A stretch of 64,000 bases of DNA from DASQEH01 sp963765725 (GTDB taxonomy: Bacteria > Actinomycetota > Actinomycetes > Propionibacteriales > Nocardioidaceae): the NCBI GenBank assembly GCA_963765725.1, contig CAVXXI010000003.1, positions 1,584,040 through 1,648,039 of the forward strand, read 5' to 3'. The translations under genes were made by a program, and so were the position numbers. How positions within the stretch are numbered: the first letter of the stretch is position 1; every line of letters starts with the position of its first letter. The notes beneath the pieces are model-generated. The model did no database searches. It was not told where the DNA came from and worked only from the letters and a program-made list of their open reading frames with translations. Below are positions 10,610 through 19,766 of the stretch, piece by piece.

Positions 10610-12118
10610 GTGGTCGCACAGCTGACAACACCCGTACCGGTGGCGCGGGGTACCCGCACCAGGTCGAGTGCAGGTGGTCGGCTGCCGGCACTCAGCCGGA
10701 CCGCGGTGCAGGTACAGATGCGTCGGCTGGGGGCCGGCGTGGCTGCGGCGGACACCGTGGTGATCGCCGGCTGTCTCGTCGTGGCTTGGGACCTCCGGAC
10801 CCGGCTGGGCTTCGAGAGCACCTCGCTGGGCCCGGCGCACGCCTGGGTAGGAGCCGCTGCCGCGATCGTGGGTGTCTGGCTGGTCCTGCTCGCCGGCCGT
10901 GGGGCGTACTCGCCGAGGATCTTCGGCGGCGGCCCGGAGGAGTTCAAGATCGTCGTTATGGCGACCGTGCTGACGGCCGGTGCCGTCGGGTTCGTCTGCT
11001 ACCTCGCCGACGCGGCACTGTCGCGCGGATTCGTCGTGCTGCTCTTTCCCTCGGGAGTCTTCCTTCTTCTTCTCGAGCGGTACGCGGTGCGCACGGTCGT
11101 CCAGTCGCTGCGCCAGCACGGCCACCTGCTGCATCGCGTCGTCGCGGTCGGAGGCCCGAACGAGATCAACGAGCTCGTCAACGTGACCTACCGCGAGCGC
11201 TACGTGGGTTACAAAATCGTCGGTGCCTGTGTGCCGGAAGCAGACAGCGCCGCAGGTCGATACGTCAGTGTCCCGATCCTGGGGACCCCCGACGACGCTC
11301 GCGCGGTCTGCAGCAGTGTGGGCGCCGACACGGTGCTGGTCACGGGCGGGTCGTTCTCGTCGTCCGCCGACCTGCGCAGGGTCGGCTGGCAGCTGGAGGG
11401 CTCCGCCATCGACCTGGTCGTCATCCCCAGCCTCGCCGACGTGGCGGGGCCGCGGATCCATCTGCGTCCGGTGGCAGGCTTGCCGCTGATGCACGTCGAA
11501 CCGCCGCAGGCGGACGCGGCGGGCCGTTGGAGCAAGCGAGTCTTCGACATCGTGGGTGCCCTCATCGCACTTGCGGTTTTCGCCCCCCTCGTCGCGCTTG
11601 CGGCGGCGGCCATCAAGCTGCAGGACGGCGGACCGATCCTATTCCGCCAGGCCCGCGTCGGCCGTACCGGCTCGCTGTTCAGGTGCCTGAAGCTTCGGTC
11701 GATGTGCGTTGACGCCGAGTTGAAGCTGGCCGACATGAGGCATCTCAACGAGTCCGACGGTGCCAACTTCAAGCTGCGTCGTGACCCTCGGATCACCAGG
11801 GTCGGCACGTTCATCCGGCGGTACTCGTTCGACGAGCTCCCGCAGCTTGTCAACGTGCTCCGCGGCACGATGAGCCTCGTGGGGCCCCGCCCGCCGCTCC
11901 CGACGGAGGTGGAGGTGTACGACGACGACGTACGGCGCCGGCTGCTCGTGCGACCGGGCATGACCGGACTGTGGCAGGTCTCCGGTCGCTCCCAGCTCAG
12001 CTGGCGAGAGTCCGTGCGGCTCGACCTCTACTACGTCGACAACTGGTCGATGATGGGCGACCTCGTCATCCTCGCCAAGACCCTTCGTGTGGTCCTGTGG
12101 CCGCAAGGGTCCTACTAG
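10610..12118 (+). CDS. polyprenyl-phosphate hexose-1-phosphate transferase (WbaP/CpsE type)
   Basis: An initiating glycosylphosphotransferase: it moves a sugar-1-phosphate from a nucleotide sugar to undecaprenyl phosphate and starts repeat-unit synthesis. The 502-residue protein starts at GTG 10,610. Its N-terminal half has four hydrophobic spans (for example VAAADTVVIAGCLVVAWDL and GFVVLLFPSGVFLLLLERY), then a CoA-binding-like cytosolic domain (HRVVAVGGPNEIN, ADTVLVTGGSFSSSADLR). One more span near residue 310 leads into the bacterial sugar-transferase catalytic domain with KLRSMCVDAE, DELPQLVNVLRGTMSLVGPR and RPGMTGLWQVSGRSQLSWRE. The length fits the long WbaP-like family. It is intact, unlike the glycan genes to its left, and is followed by a close paralog. 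Confidence 0.92.
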   Translation: MVAQLTTPVPVARGTRTRSSAGGRLPALSRTAVQVQMRRLGAGVAAADTVVIAGCLVVAWDLRTRLGFESTSLGPAHAWVGAAAAIVGVWLVLLAGRGAYSPRIFGGGPEEFKIVVMATVLTAGAVGFVCYLADAALSRGFVVLLFPSGVFLLLLERYAVRTVVQSLRQHGHLLHRVVAVGGPNEINELVNVTYRERYVGYKIVGACVPEADSAAGRYVSVPILGTPDDARAVCSSVGADTVLVTGGSFSSSADLRRVGWQLEGSAIDLVVIPSLADVAGPRIHLRPVAGLPLMHVEPPQADAAGRWSKRVFDIVGALIALAVFAPLVALAAAAIKLQDGGPILFRQARVGRTGSLFRCLKLRSMCVDAELKLADMRHLNESDGANFKLRRDPRITRVGTFIRRYSFDELPQLVNVLRGTMSLVGPRPPLPTEVEVYDDDVRRRLLVRPGMTGLWQVSGRSQLSWRESVRLDLYYVDNWSMMGDLVILAKTLRVVLWPQGSY

Positions 12119-12667
12119 TTGAACCCAAGCGGACAGGATGCGTCCCGGTGGCACTGTATGAAGCGCTCGCCTGGGATACTAATTCTATCAATCAAGTGTA
12201 GTTAGATCAGTTAAGCGGTTCTTTCCATTGCCGCGTCCTGGCGCCTACGCGCAGACCGAGCAGGCCGTCAGAGACATAAACATGCGCAACCCCGCGCCAA
12301 TTTAACTCTGGGTCACGTACGGCTCACGCAAATTGGGCTATACGTTGTACGCCTAAGTCGCTAACGTCGAGGCGTCCCCAGCCCCGCTCTCGAACCGCGG
12401 CAGGCTGAATCCGCGTTGATAAGGGTGTTGGCATGTCGAACAGGGCTGGGCGGTCGTCGAGACTTGATCCTCGGCGGCCGAGACCTCGCTGCTTGGCGAC
12501 GCCTATGAGCGTGAACCCGACTCATCTCTGCCCGCCCGGGCGTTCTCGAAGGACAAATTGGCGTGCTCGTCCCGTTCCTGATTGAATATTGTCGCGCAGT
12601 GGCCATGCGCGCGTGAGTCGCGACTACGCCGGGGGATGATGTCAGCAAAGAGAGGAGACTTAGTCGG
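12119..12667. other. 550-base gap between the two sugar transferases
   Basis: No convincing gene. The first part (about 12,170-12,220) is AT-rich (AATTCTATCAATCAAGTGTAGTTAG), and a second AT-richer patch lies at 12,300-12,350. The minus-strand open frame 12,361-12,720 is Arg/Ser-rich and overlaps the next gene, so I treat it as a shadow. The gap is long enough for a promoter that would let the second transferase be expressed separately. Confidence 0.4.
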
Positions 12668-14143
12668 GTGACAGAAGCAGTCGAGCCGACCGCCTTCGGT
12701 ACCACAGCCATCCGCCGCACCCCCCAGACCGTTCAGTCGGAAGTGCGACGCCTACTGACTGGCGTTGCCATCGCGGACTGTCTCCTGATCTGCGTTTCCC
12801 TCGACCTGGCTTGGCATATGAGGAGCCAGCTAGGGCTAATTAATTTGGCGCTCACTCCGGAGCACATCTCTATTAGGGTAGCCATGGCCCTAATCGCCCT
12901 CTGGTTCTTTCTGCTCGCAGTGAGAGGGGCGTACTCCCCACGACTCTTCGGAGGCGGCCCCGAGGAGTTCAAGATCGTTGCCATGTCGTCCGCTTTGGCA
13001 GCGGGCATCGTAGCAATGACGTGCTACCTGTTCAGATATGATCTTTCCCGTGGTTTTGTCATTTTGACTTTTATTTTCGGCACTACGCTGCTCGTGCTCG
13101 AGCGGTATGTGGTTCGTCGACTTGTGCACGAGTTGCGCCGCAATGGACGAATCCGCCATCGCGTTGTGGCGGTCGGCGGCCCCGGCGCGATCGACGAGCT
13201 CATCGACGTCTTCGACCGAGAGCGCTACGTCGGCTACGAGGTCGTCGGTGCATGCATACCGCACCATCTTCCAAGCGACGGAATGCAATTGCGGGTGCCG
13301 ATTCTTGGGTCACCGGAAGACGCGAGAGCTGCGTGCGAGCGGGTTGGCGCCGACACTGTACTCGTGACCGGCGGGTCGTTTTCCTCCTCCGCGGATCTAC
13401 GTAAGGTTGGCTGGCAGCTGGAGCGTTCGGACATCGATCTCGTCGTGGTTCCTAGCCTCGCCGAGATCGCCGGCCCGCGCATCCATCTACGCCCCGTTGC
13501 TGGTCTCCCCTTGATGCACGTCGAGCCACCGCAAGCCGACGCGGCGGGGCGGTGGAGCAAGAGACTCTTCGACATGGTGGGCGCTGTCATACTGCTTTGC
13601 CTTTTCGCCCCGTTCGCGTTGATCGTCGCCCTCGTCATCAAGCTTGATGATGGTGGACCGATCCTGTTCCGGCAGGCCCGCGTAGGCAAGAATGGCAAAA
13701 GCTTCGACTGTCTGAAATTCAGGTCGATGTGTGTTGATGCGGAGCAGCGGCTGGCGGAAATACGACACTTGAATGACTGCGACGATGTCCTCTTCAAGAT
13801 GCGAGCCGATCCGCGGACGACGCGAGTAGGTCACTTCATCCGCCGGTTTTCCGTCGATGAGCTGCCACAGCTGCTTAACGTAGTGGGCGGCACGATGAGT
13901 CTGGTCGGCCCTCGTCCACCCCTTCAAAGCGAAGTTGATGTCTACGGCTCGGACGTGCACCGACGGCTATTGGTCAGACCCGGTATGACCGGGCTCTGGC
14001 AAGTCTCTGGACGCTCGCAATTGAGTTGGCGTGAGTCCGTTCGGCTCGATCTCTACTACGTCGACAATTGGTCGATGATGGGAGATCTCGTCATTCTTGC
14101 TAAGACGCTGCGGGCCGTGATCGCGCCTTGCGGGGCGTACTAG
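12668..14143 (+). CDS. second polyprenyl-phosphate sugar transferase, tandem paralog
   Basis: A 491-residue paralog of the preceding gene with the same layout: N-terminal membrane spans (LICVSLDLAW, ALIALWFFLLAV, GFVILTFIFGTTLLVL), a CoA-binding-like domain, one more span (MVGAVILLCLFAPFALIVAL) and the catalytic domain with KFRSMCVDAE, DELPQLLNVVGGTMSLVGPR and RPGMTGLWQVSGRS. It starts at GTG 12,668, with AGAGGAG 5-15 bases upstream. The last 60 residues are almost identical to the first copy, and two other blocks (the GGSFSSSADLR region and the region before the last span) are nearly the same. The N-terminus and the region around DxLFKMRADPRTTRVGHF differ more. The two copies may use different sugars or serve two glycans; the sequence does not show which. 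Confidence 0.92.
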   Translation: MTEAVEPTAFGTTAIRRTPQTVQSEVRRLLTGVAIADCLLICVSLDLAWHMRSQLGLINLALTPEHISIRVAMALIALWFFLLAVRGAYSPRLFGGGPEEFKIVAMSSALAAGIVAMTCYLFRYDLSRGFVILTFIFGTTLLVLERYVVRRLVHELRRNGRIRHRVVAVGGPGAIDELIDVFDRERYVGYEVVGACIPHHLPSDGMQLRVPILGSPEDARAACERVGADTVLVTGGSFSSSADLRKVGWQLERSDIDLVVVPSLAEIAGPRIHLRPVAGLPLMHVEPPQADAAGRWSKRLFDMVGAVILLCLFAPFALIVALVIKLDDGGPILFRQARVGKNGKSFDCLKFRSMCVDAEQRLAEIRHLNDCDDVLFKMRADPRTTRVGHFIRRFSVDELPQLLNVVGGTMSLVGPRPPLQSEVDVYGSDVHRRLLVRPGMTGLWQVSGRSQLSWRESVRLDLYYVDNWSMMGDLVILAKTLRAVIAPCGAY

Positions 14144-14245
14144 CCGAGAGATCGCCAGGTACAAGCGCCTGACGGTGGCTGGGGCCGTGAACGACGCTTT
14201 GGCATAGCAGATCGTTACTGAGCCGACCTAGGGCACAATCAAGAG

Positions 14246-14977
14246 ATGGGTCATTCCTACCGCGACGAGGCCGTCGTGCTGCGTACCCAGAAGCTGGGCG
14301 AGGCCGATCGGATCGTCACCTTCCTGACGCGCAACACGGGCCGGGTGCGTGCGGTGGGCAAAGGGGTCCGGCGGACGAAGTCCAAGTTCGGCTCGCGGCT
14401 GGAGCCGTTCATGCATGTCGACGTCCAGTTCGCCAGTGGCCGCACCCTCGAAATCGTCACTCAGGCCGAGACCCTGTCCCCGTTCGGCGATGCCATCGCC
14501 AACGACTACGCCCGCTACACCGCGGGTACCGCGATGCTGGAGATGGCCGAGCGGCTCGTCGCCGAGGAGATGGAGCCTGCTGTGCAGCAGTACCTGCTCC
14601 TCGTCGGAGGGCTACGGGTCTTGGCGGCGGGGGAGCGTGACGCGACGCTCGTTCTCGACTCGTTCCTCCTGCGCTCCCTCGCGGTGGCGGGGTACGCACC
14701 GACGTTCGACACGTGCGCACGCTGCGGCGCCGCGGGTCCCCACCGCAGTTTCAGTGCCGGCGCGGGTGGGATGTTGTGCGGGAACTGCCGCCTCCCGGGC
14801 TCAGCGAACCCCTCACCGGAGACCGTGGTCCTCCTGGGTGCCCTTCTCGGCGGCGACTGGCCCACGGTGGAGTCCGTAGACCATCGCTACCGGAAGGCTG
14901 CCAGCGGGATCGTGGCGGCGTACCTCCAGTGGCACCTCGAGCGCAGCCTGCGCTCGCTCGCGCACGTGGAGCGCTGA
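14246..14977 (+). CDS. recO: DNA repair protein RecO
   Basis: RecO loads RecA onto SSB-coated single strands in the RecFOR pathway of gap repair. The 243-residue length and layout match: an N-terminal OB-fold (MGHSYRDEAVVLRTQKLGEA, then ADRIVTFLTRNTGRVRAV), a helical domain with LVLDSFLLRSLAVAGYAP, and a zinc finger with cysteines at about residues 157, 160, 178 and 181 (CARC, then CGNC). The ATG at 14,246 has AAGAG just upstream. uppS follows, the normal order in actinobacteria. The gene is intact. Confidence 0.96.
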   Translation: MGHSYRDEAVVLRTQKLGEADRIVTFLTRNTGRVRAVGKGVRRTKSKFGSRLEPFMHVDVQFASGRTLEIVTQAETLSPFGDAIANDYARYTAGTAMLEMAERLVAEEMEPAVQQYLLLVGGLRVLAAGERDATLVLDSFLLRSLAVAGYAPTFDTCARCGAAGPHRSFSAGAGGMLCGNCRLPGSANPSPETVVLLGALLGGDWPTVESVDHRYRKAASGIVAAYLQWHLERSLRSLAHVER

Positions 14978-15049
14978 GGCCCGTACCCGCCGACGGTTGG
15001 CTGCCGTGGTCAGTGTCGCTGTAGTCCGCCGAGGCAGCCAGATGTCAGA

Positions 15050-15799
15050 GTGTGGGACGTGTCAGAAGAGCCCTTCAGCTCCCCGCCGCCGATCCCGGCC
15101 GCGCTGGTGCCCAAGCACATTGCCGTCATCATGGACGGCAACGGCAGGTGGGCGGCCAAGCGGGGTCTCCCGCGCACGGCCGGGCACGAGCACGGCGAGG
15201 CCGCGCTGCTCGACGTCGTCAAGGGGGCGATCGCGTGCGGCGTCTCGTGCATCTCGGCGTACGCCTTCTCGACCGAGAACTGGAAACGCTCGCCCGACGA
15301 GGTCCGCTTCCTGATGGGCTTCAATCGCGACGTGATCCGTCGCCGCCGCGACGAGATGCACGAGATGGGCGTACGGGTGCGATGGGCCGGTCGGCGACCA
15401 CGTCTGTGGACGTCGGTCATCAAAGAGCTGGAGATCGCCGAGGAGCTGACCCGCAACAACACCGTGCTCACGCTCACGATGTGCGTCAACTACGGTGGCC
15501 GCGCGGAGCTCGCGGACGCGGCCAAACGGCTGGCTCTCGAGGTGGCCGACGGTCGTACGAAACCGGAGAAGATCGACGAGCGTGCCTTCGCCCGAGCCCT
15601 GTACGTGCCCGAGCTGCCCGACGTCGACATGGTGCTGCGCACGTCCGGCGAGCAGCGGTTCAGCAACTTCATGCTCTGGCAGTCGGCTTACGCCGAGATG
15701 GTCTTCATGAACGTGCTCTGGCCCGACGTCGACCGCCGCACCCTGTACGAGGCGATCGACATCTACGCCCGACGCGACCGGCGGTACGGGTCGGCTTAA
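15050..15799 (+). CDS. uppS: isoprenyl transferase (cis-prenyl undecaprenyl/decaprenyl diphosphate synthase)
   Basis: Makes the long cis-polyprenyl diphosphate that, as a phosphate, carries peptidoglycan and surface-glycan precursors. This is the same lipid that the sugar transferases upstream would use. The catalytic Asp (about residue 29) sits in IMDGNGRWAAKRGLPR. Further family motifs are ISAYAFSTENWKR, CVNYGGRAEL and LRTSGEQRFSNFMLWQSAY with the diphosphate-binding Arg and Glu residues. The 249-residue length is normal. The start at GTG 15,050 is the longest; GTG 15,059 (VSEEPFS) is equally possible. It follows recO by about 70 bases. Confidence 0.95.
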   Translation: MWDVSEEPFSSPPPIPAALVPKHIAVIMDGNGRWAAKRGLPRTAGHEHGEAALLDVVKGAIACGVSCISAYAFSTENWKRSPDEVRFLMGFNRDVIRRRRDEMHEMGVRVRWAGRRPRLWTSVIKELEIAEELTRNNTVLTLTMCVNYGGRAELADAAKRLALEVADGRTKPEKIDERAFARALYVPELPDVDMVLRTSGEQRFSNFMLWQSAYAEMVFMNVLWPDVDRRTLYEAIDIYARRDRRYGSA

Positions 15800-15846
15800 C
15801 GACACCGCGCGACCGGGCGGCGGGTTCATGGTGTCCGTGTGGTGGC

Positions 15847-16844
15847 ATGCCGCTCTGCGGCTTCGACAACGCCGCGGGCATCAAGTTCTGCGGCGAATGC
15901 GGCACGCGTTGGGATGTCCCGTCCTCGCCGGTTCACCGCGAACGCAAGGTCGTCTCCGTGCTCTTCTGTGACTTGGTCGGGTTTACCTCCGCCTCGGACG
16001 GCGCTGATCCGGAAGAGATACAAGCCAGACTGTCTGGGTACCTCGCCCGGGCTCGAGCGGAGATAGAGCGGTTCGGCGCAACGGTGGAGAAGTTCATCGG
16101 TGACGCGGTCATGGCTGCCTTCGGCGCCCCCACGGTGCATGAGGACGACCCCGAGCGCGCGGTCCGCGCCGGCCTCGCCTTGCTGCGTGCGGTCGGGGAA
16201 CTGAATGCCGGCCAGCACCTCGACCTCCTTTCCAGCCTGGGGCGCGGTGGCGCCGAGGCCATCGACGTGGTCGAGCGCGCCGTGCGCGTGCTTGAAGCGA
16301 TCCCCGCTGGCCCCGAGCTCCTAGAAGCGTATGTAACGTCGGCAAGCAGATTTTTCATGCTCGGCCGTGACCAGCGCGCCATCGAGAGGGCCGACCAGGC
16401 GCTCGACCTGGCCCAACAGCTCGACAAGCCACCGCCGTATACGACTGCACGCCGAGACTCGCACGAACTCTCTATGGCACGGTCCACGGGGACGTCGTCC
16501 AACGGATCATCGACGGCTCTCCCCATGGGATGCGGCTACTCGACAACAATGTGCTCACCGCTCGGGGAGTTCCGGCTGAATCCGACGGGGACCGCAACCG
16601 CGCCCTGAGCCTCTACACAGACGCGGCTCGCGCTTGGGCGGACTATGGCTGTCCACTGGAGGAAGCACATGCCCATCTGGGGGTGGCCCGTTGCTTGCTG
16701 GCCATGAACAAACCCGCGCGCTCCCCATTGGTCACAGCCCAGGGCCTGTTGAGCGACATGCGGGCCGAGCCACTTCTCACCCAGACAGAGGCGATGCTGA
16801 ACGGAGCACCCTGGCTGCAGCCGACTCTTCAGCACAGCCAGTAA
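15847..16844 (+). pseudogene. remnant of a zinc-ribbon/class III nucleotidyl cyclase/TPR signalling protein
   Basis: The start reads CGFDNAAGIKFCGECGTRW, a double-cysteine zinc ribbon, followed by VHRERKVVSVLFCDLVGFTS and EKFIGDAVMAAFGAPTVHED, the first half of an adenylate/guanylate cyclase catalytic domain. In the intact family (about 1000 residues) the cyclase is completed and followed by an AAA ATPase and TPR repeats. Here the cyclase breaks off near LRAVGELNAGQHLDL and jumps to TPR-like sequence (FFMLGRDQRAIERADQALDL, later YTDAARAWADYGCPLEEAHA), with at least one more frame change near 16,440. The central cyclase half and the ATPase are gone. This looks like a gene decayed by internal deletions rather than by sequencing error, because its neighbours on both sides are clean. 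Confidence 0.7.
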
Positions 16845-16898
16845 CGGCCGCTGCAACAGGACTTTCGTTGACGGGCTGACAGCAGGCGAGGGCTGGCT

Positions 16899-17429
16899 AT
16901 GGTTGGCATCATGAGGGACCTGCCGCGAGACCCGCTCTTCCTCGAGCCAGACCTCGACTGGCACGAGGTGTCGCCTCGGCTGATCACCGAGCGGCGCATC
17001 CCGGTCGCTGCCGTCGCTGTCGGTGCGGCCGCGGTACTCGTCATCGGGATCGCGGCACACGCCAACGGTTCGACGTCGATGTGGCCCTTCGCCGCCGGAG
17101 CTGCCGCGCTGGCGATCGTGGCCGCGGTGCTCTGGTTCGTGCTGGTGCCACGGATGGCCCTGTCGTGGCGGTACGCCGAGCGCCAGCAGGACCTGGTCGT
17201 ACGCCGGGGCCGTCTCGTGCGCAGGCTGACGGTCGTGCCGTACGGACGCATGCAGGTGATCCAGGTGCGGTCGAACCCGATCGCCCACCGGCTAGGTATC
17301 GCCACGGTCACCTTGGTGACAGCATCCGCCGACACCGATGCGCATATCCCAGGCCTGCCGGTCGACGTGGCGCAGGCGCTCCGGGACCGGCTGGCAGCCA
17401 AGGGAGAAGCGCTGACGGCCGGGCTATGA
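16899..17429 (+). CDS. PH domain-containing membrane protein (YdbS-like)
   Basis: A small membrane protein with two adjacent hydrophobic spans (PVAAVAVGAAAVLVIGIAA and FAAGAAALAIVAAVLWFVLV), followed by one bacterial PH domain (bPH_2) with the typical LSWRYAERQQDLVVRRGR and VPYGRMQVIQVRSNPIAHRL motifs. It is always paired with the larger bPH_2 protein encoded next, which overlaps it by 4 bases (ATGA at 17,426). In Bacillus the YdbS/YdbT pair contributes to resistance to some bacteriocins; the role in actinobacteria is not known to me. Starts at 16,899 (MVGIMRDL) and 16,911 (MRDL) are both possible. Confidence 0.85.
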   Translation: MVGIMRDLPRDPLFLEPDLDWHEVSPRLITERRIPVAAVAVGAAAVLVIGIAAHANGSTSMWPFAAGAAALAIVAAVLWFVLVPRMALSWRYAERQQDLVVRRGRLVRRLTVVPYGRMQVIQVRSNPIAHRLGIATVTLVTASADTDAHIPGLPVDVAQALRDRLAAKGEALTAGL

Positions 17430-19141
17430 CCGCTGCGGGCACTCCCGACCCGGTCGGCTCGGGGCGCCAGCCGGTCGAGGCCGTCGACGATGAGGCGGCG
17501 CTCGAAGCGGTCGGCGCCACGCAGATGCGCCGACTGCATCCGTTGACGCCGTTCCTGCGCTCGTGGCGGCTCGTGGGCGGTCTGTCGGCGGTGGCTCTCA
17601 GTCTCTTCCGCGAGGATCTCAACCGCCTGGTCTGGATCTGGCATGCGTTGCACGGCGACTTCGAGGTGTCCCTTCTGGTTAGGGCGGCGGCGATCACCGT
17701 GGGCGTGGCCATCGTCATCGTGTTCGGCGGCTGGCTGTCCTGGCGGGCGACCGGTTTTGCCATTGTCGCTGACCCCACGGGCTCCGGAACGCTGCTCTTC
17801 CATCGCGGCGTACTCGCCAAACAGCGCAACCAGGTCAGGCTTCTGCGTGTGCAGTCCGTCGACATCAACCAGCCGTTGGTGCCACGGCTGATGGGGCTCG
17901 CCGCGGTACGCCTCGACATGGCTGCCGGTGACGACGCGTCTGTCAACCTCGCCTACCTGCGCCTCGACGAAGCCTCGACGCTACGAGAGGAAATCCTCCG
18001 GCGGATGAGCCGCGGACGGTCCGGCGAGGGGAGCGCTCGCGATCCGAGCGGCGCCCGAGTGGAGGTCGCCGAGGCAGCGGGGGACGGTGCCGCTGCCGGC
18101 ATGGAGGACCGCCTGCACGCCCTCCGCTCGAGCTCGGCCGCCGTCGCCGGGGGAGTCGATGCCCGAAGCGGTTCTGCTGGTGCCGTGGGTCTTCAGCGCT
18201 CCGGCGGCTCGTTGGCCGGCCCGGTGCGACCCGACGACGCCAGCCAGTCTTGGGCGCGCGACGAGCTGATCGCCGAGGTGTCGACAGAGCAGGTGGTCAA
18301 GTCCAACCTGCTCGACGGGATCAGTGCCTGGGTAATCCTGGTGGTCTGGATCGTCGTGCTCGTGGTCGCAACCGTCCTCATGGGCTGGCAGGCGTTCGTC
18401 GCGGCGCTCTCGGGGTTCATTCCGGTCACGATCGCGATACTGGCCCAGCTCCGCCGGCAGGTGGTCTCGATGATGCGCGATGCCGACTTCAAGCTCTTCC
18501 GCACCCCGACCGGTGTACGGATCAGCTCCGGTATGACGTCGACAGTCAATCGGACGATCCACTTCGACCGGATCCAGGGCGTCCGACTCGTCGAGCCGTT
18601 CTGGTGGCGGCGGTTCGGCTGGGCGCGGGTGAAGCTCGACATCGCCGGAGGGGAGGACGACTTCGACAAGGGCGCCTCCCTGATCCCCGTCGCCGACCGA
18701 GCCGACGCGCTTGCCCTGATCGCCGCGGTAACCGGAGCCGACTTCGACTCGCCGCAGTACGCCGGGGTGGGCGAGGGAGCGCGTCTCCTCGACCCGATCG
18801 GGTGGCGCTACCAAGCGGTCGCCCTCGTCGAGAATGGCGCGCTGTCTCGATCCGGGCGCTGGCGGCGGTCGACGGCGTTCGTGCCGTACGCCCGAGTACA
18901 GAGCGTCTCGGCGCGACAGGGCATCCTCCAGCGAAGGCTGGGGATCGCCACGGTGTTCCTGGACCTGCCGAAGGGCAGCATGCGGTGGGTGGCCAAACAT
19001 CGGGCCAGTGCGGACGCTTCCTCGCTCGTCGCGGAGCTGGGTGTGCAGGCACGGCGGCACCGGTTGGGGATGGGTGCCGGAGGGGTCTTCGCGCTAGTGA
19101 CGAATGACCAGCCAGAGCATCGCGCCCCAGAAACCGCATGA
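17426..19141 (+). CDS. large PH domain membrane protein (YdbT-like)
   Basis: Partner of the preceding gene, 571 residues from ATG 17,426, whose first bases overlap the upstream stop. The layout is membrane spans then a bPH_2 domain, repeated. The first PH domain has FHRGVLAKQRNQVRLLRVQS and VDINQPLVPRLMGLAAVRLD. The second has FRTPTGVRISSGMTSTVNR and FDRIQGVRLVEPFWWRRFGW. The third has RRSTAFVPYARVQSVSARQG and ILQRRLGIATVFLDLP. A hydrophobic pair around WVILVVWIVVLVVATVLMG separates domains. An Ala/Gly/Ser-rich linker of about 90 residues after the first PH domain is longer than I would expect. The last 48 bases overlap a small convergent gene on the other strand. Confidence 0.88.
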   Translation: MTAAGTPDPVGSGRQPVEAVDDEAALEAVGATQMRRLHPLTPFLRSWRLVGGLSAVALSLFREDLNRLVWIWHALHGDFEVSLLVRAAAITVGVAIVIVFGGWLSWRATGFAIVADPTGSGTLLFHRGVLAKQRNQVRLLRVQSVDINQPLVPRLMGLAAVRLDMAAGDDASVNLAYLRLDEASTLREEILRRMSRGRSGEGSARDPSGARVEVAEAAGDGAAAGMEDRLHALRSSSAAVAGGVDARSGSAGAVGLQRSGGSLAGPVRPDDASQSWARDELIAEVSTEQVVKSNLLDGISAWVILVVWIVVLVVATVLMGWQAFVAALSGFIPVTIAILAQLRRQVVSMMRDADFKLFRTPTGVRISSGMTSTVNRTIHFDRIQGVRLVEPFWWRRFGWARVKLDIAGGEDDFDKGASLIPVADRADALALIAAVTGADFDSPQYAGVGEGARLLDPIGWRYQAVALVENGALSRSGRWRRSTAFVPYARVQSVSARQGILQRRLGIATVFLDLPKGSMRWVAKHRASADASSLVAELGVQARRHRLGMGAGGVFALVTNDQPEHRAPETA

Positions 19142-19291
19142 CGTCGCGATGATCACGGACCAGACCACGATAAAGGACCAGTCGTAGGTGGACCGGCGCC
19201 GCAGCGCCTCCCTCGTCATGGTCACGTCCGCAGCCCCCAGGCTTTGGTGCTGAGCCTTCATTTCGCGCTTCATCAACGCTAACAGTGACAA
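19094..19291 (-). CDS. small single-span membrane protein, hypothetical
   Basis: Up to 65 residues, with one hydrophobic helix (FIVVWSVIIATSCGFWGAML) after a charged N-terminus (TREALRRRSTYDW), predicting an N-in topology. The longest reading starts at TTG 19,291; ATG at 19,273 gives a more usual 59-residue protein. Its 3' end overlaps the end of the convergent PH-domain gene by 48 bases. No family recognised. It could be a chance frame, but the charge-then-helix pattern is protein-like. Confidence 0.45.
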   Translation of the reverse strand: MSLLALMKREMKAQHQSLGAADVTMTREALRRRSTYDWSFIVVWSVIIATSCGFWGAMLWLVIRH

Positions 19292-19352
19292 GCACGTAGC
19301 GCAAGGTTACACGGCTCCATACCCCTCGGCCGCAGCCGCGGCACCTGAGCAG

Positions 19353-19766
19353 TTAGGCGCGCGGCGACTGTGCGGACTGGCGTTGCGTGCGCCGGGTGGG
19401 CAGGGTCACGTAGACGGCGCGGTCGACCACGGTCACCGGAAATCGGCGCAGATTCGGCACGGTCCCGAAGAGCGGCTTGCCGGTCAGGAGGTTGAACTCC
19501 CAGCCGTGCCAAGGGCAGGCGAGGATCTCGCCGTCGCGGCCCCACCGGTACTCGCCGGGGGGAGACGGAAGCGTGGTGCCTCCGACCCGTCCGAGGCAGA
19601 CCGGGCCGAGCTCGTGGGGGCAGACGTTGAGGACCGCGACGAACTCGCCGTTGACGTTGAAGACGCCGATCGAGTGTCCTTCGAGCTCGACGATGACCCG
19701 GGAGCCGGGCGGGAGATCGTCGACGCGGGCAACCTCCCAGCTGTCGGGGGGTGCTCCCTCAGCCAT
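19353..19766 (-). CDS. Rieske [2Fe-2S] ferredoxin-like protein
   Basis: A 137-residue stand-alone Rieske protein. The cluster ligands are visible: Cys49 and His51 in NVCPHELGPVC, and Cys84 and His87 in ILACPWHGWEF. An ordinary ferredoxin/dioxygenase-type Rieske fold follows (GKPLFGTVPNLRRFPVTVVD). It probably carries electrons in the cytoplasm to an oxygenase or another redox partner, none of which is encoded nearby. Its start overlaps the stop of the upstream amidohydrolase by 8 bases, so the two are co-translated and likely act in the same catabolic step. Confidence 0.88.
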   Translation of the reverse strand: MAEGAPPDSWEVARVDDLPPGSRVIVELEGHSIGVFNVNGEFVAVLNVCPHELGPVCLGRVGGTTLPSPPGEYRWGRDGEILACPWHGWEFNLLTGKPLFGTVPNLRRFPVTVVDRAVYVTLPTRRTQRQSAQSPRA

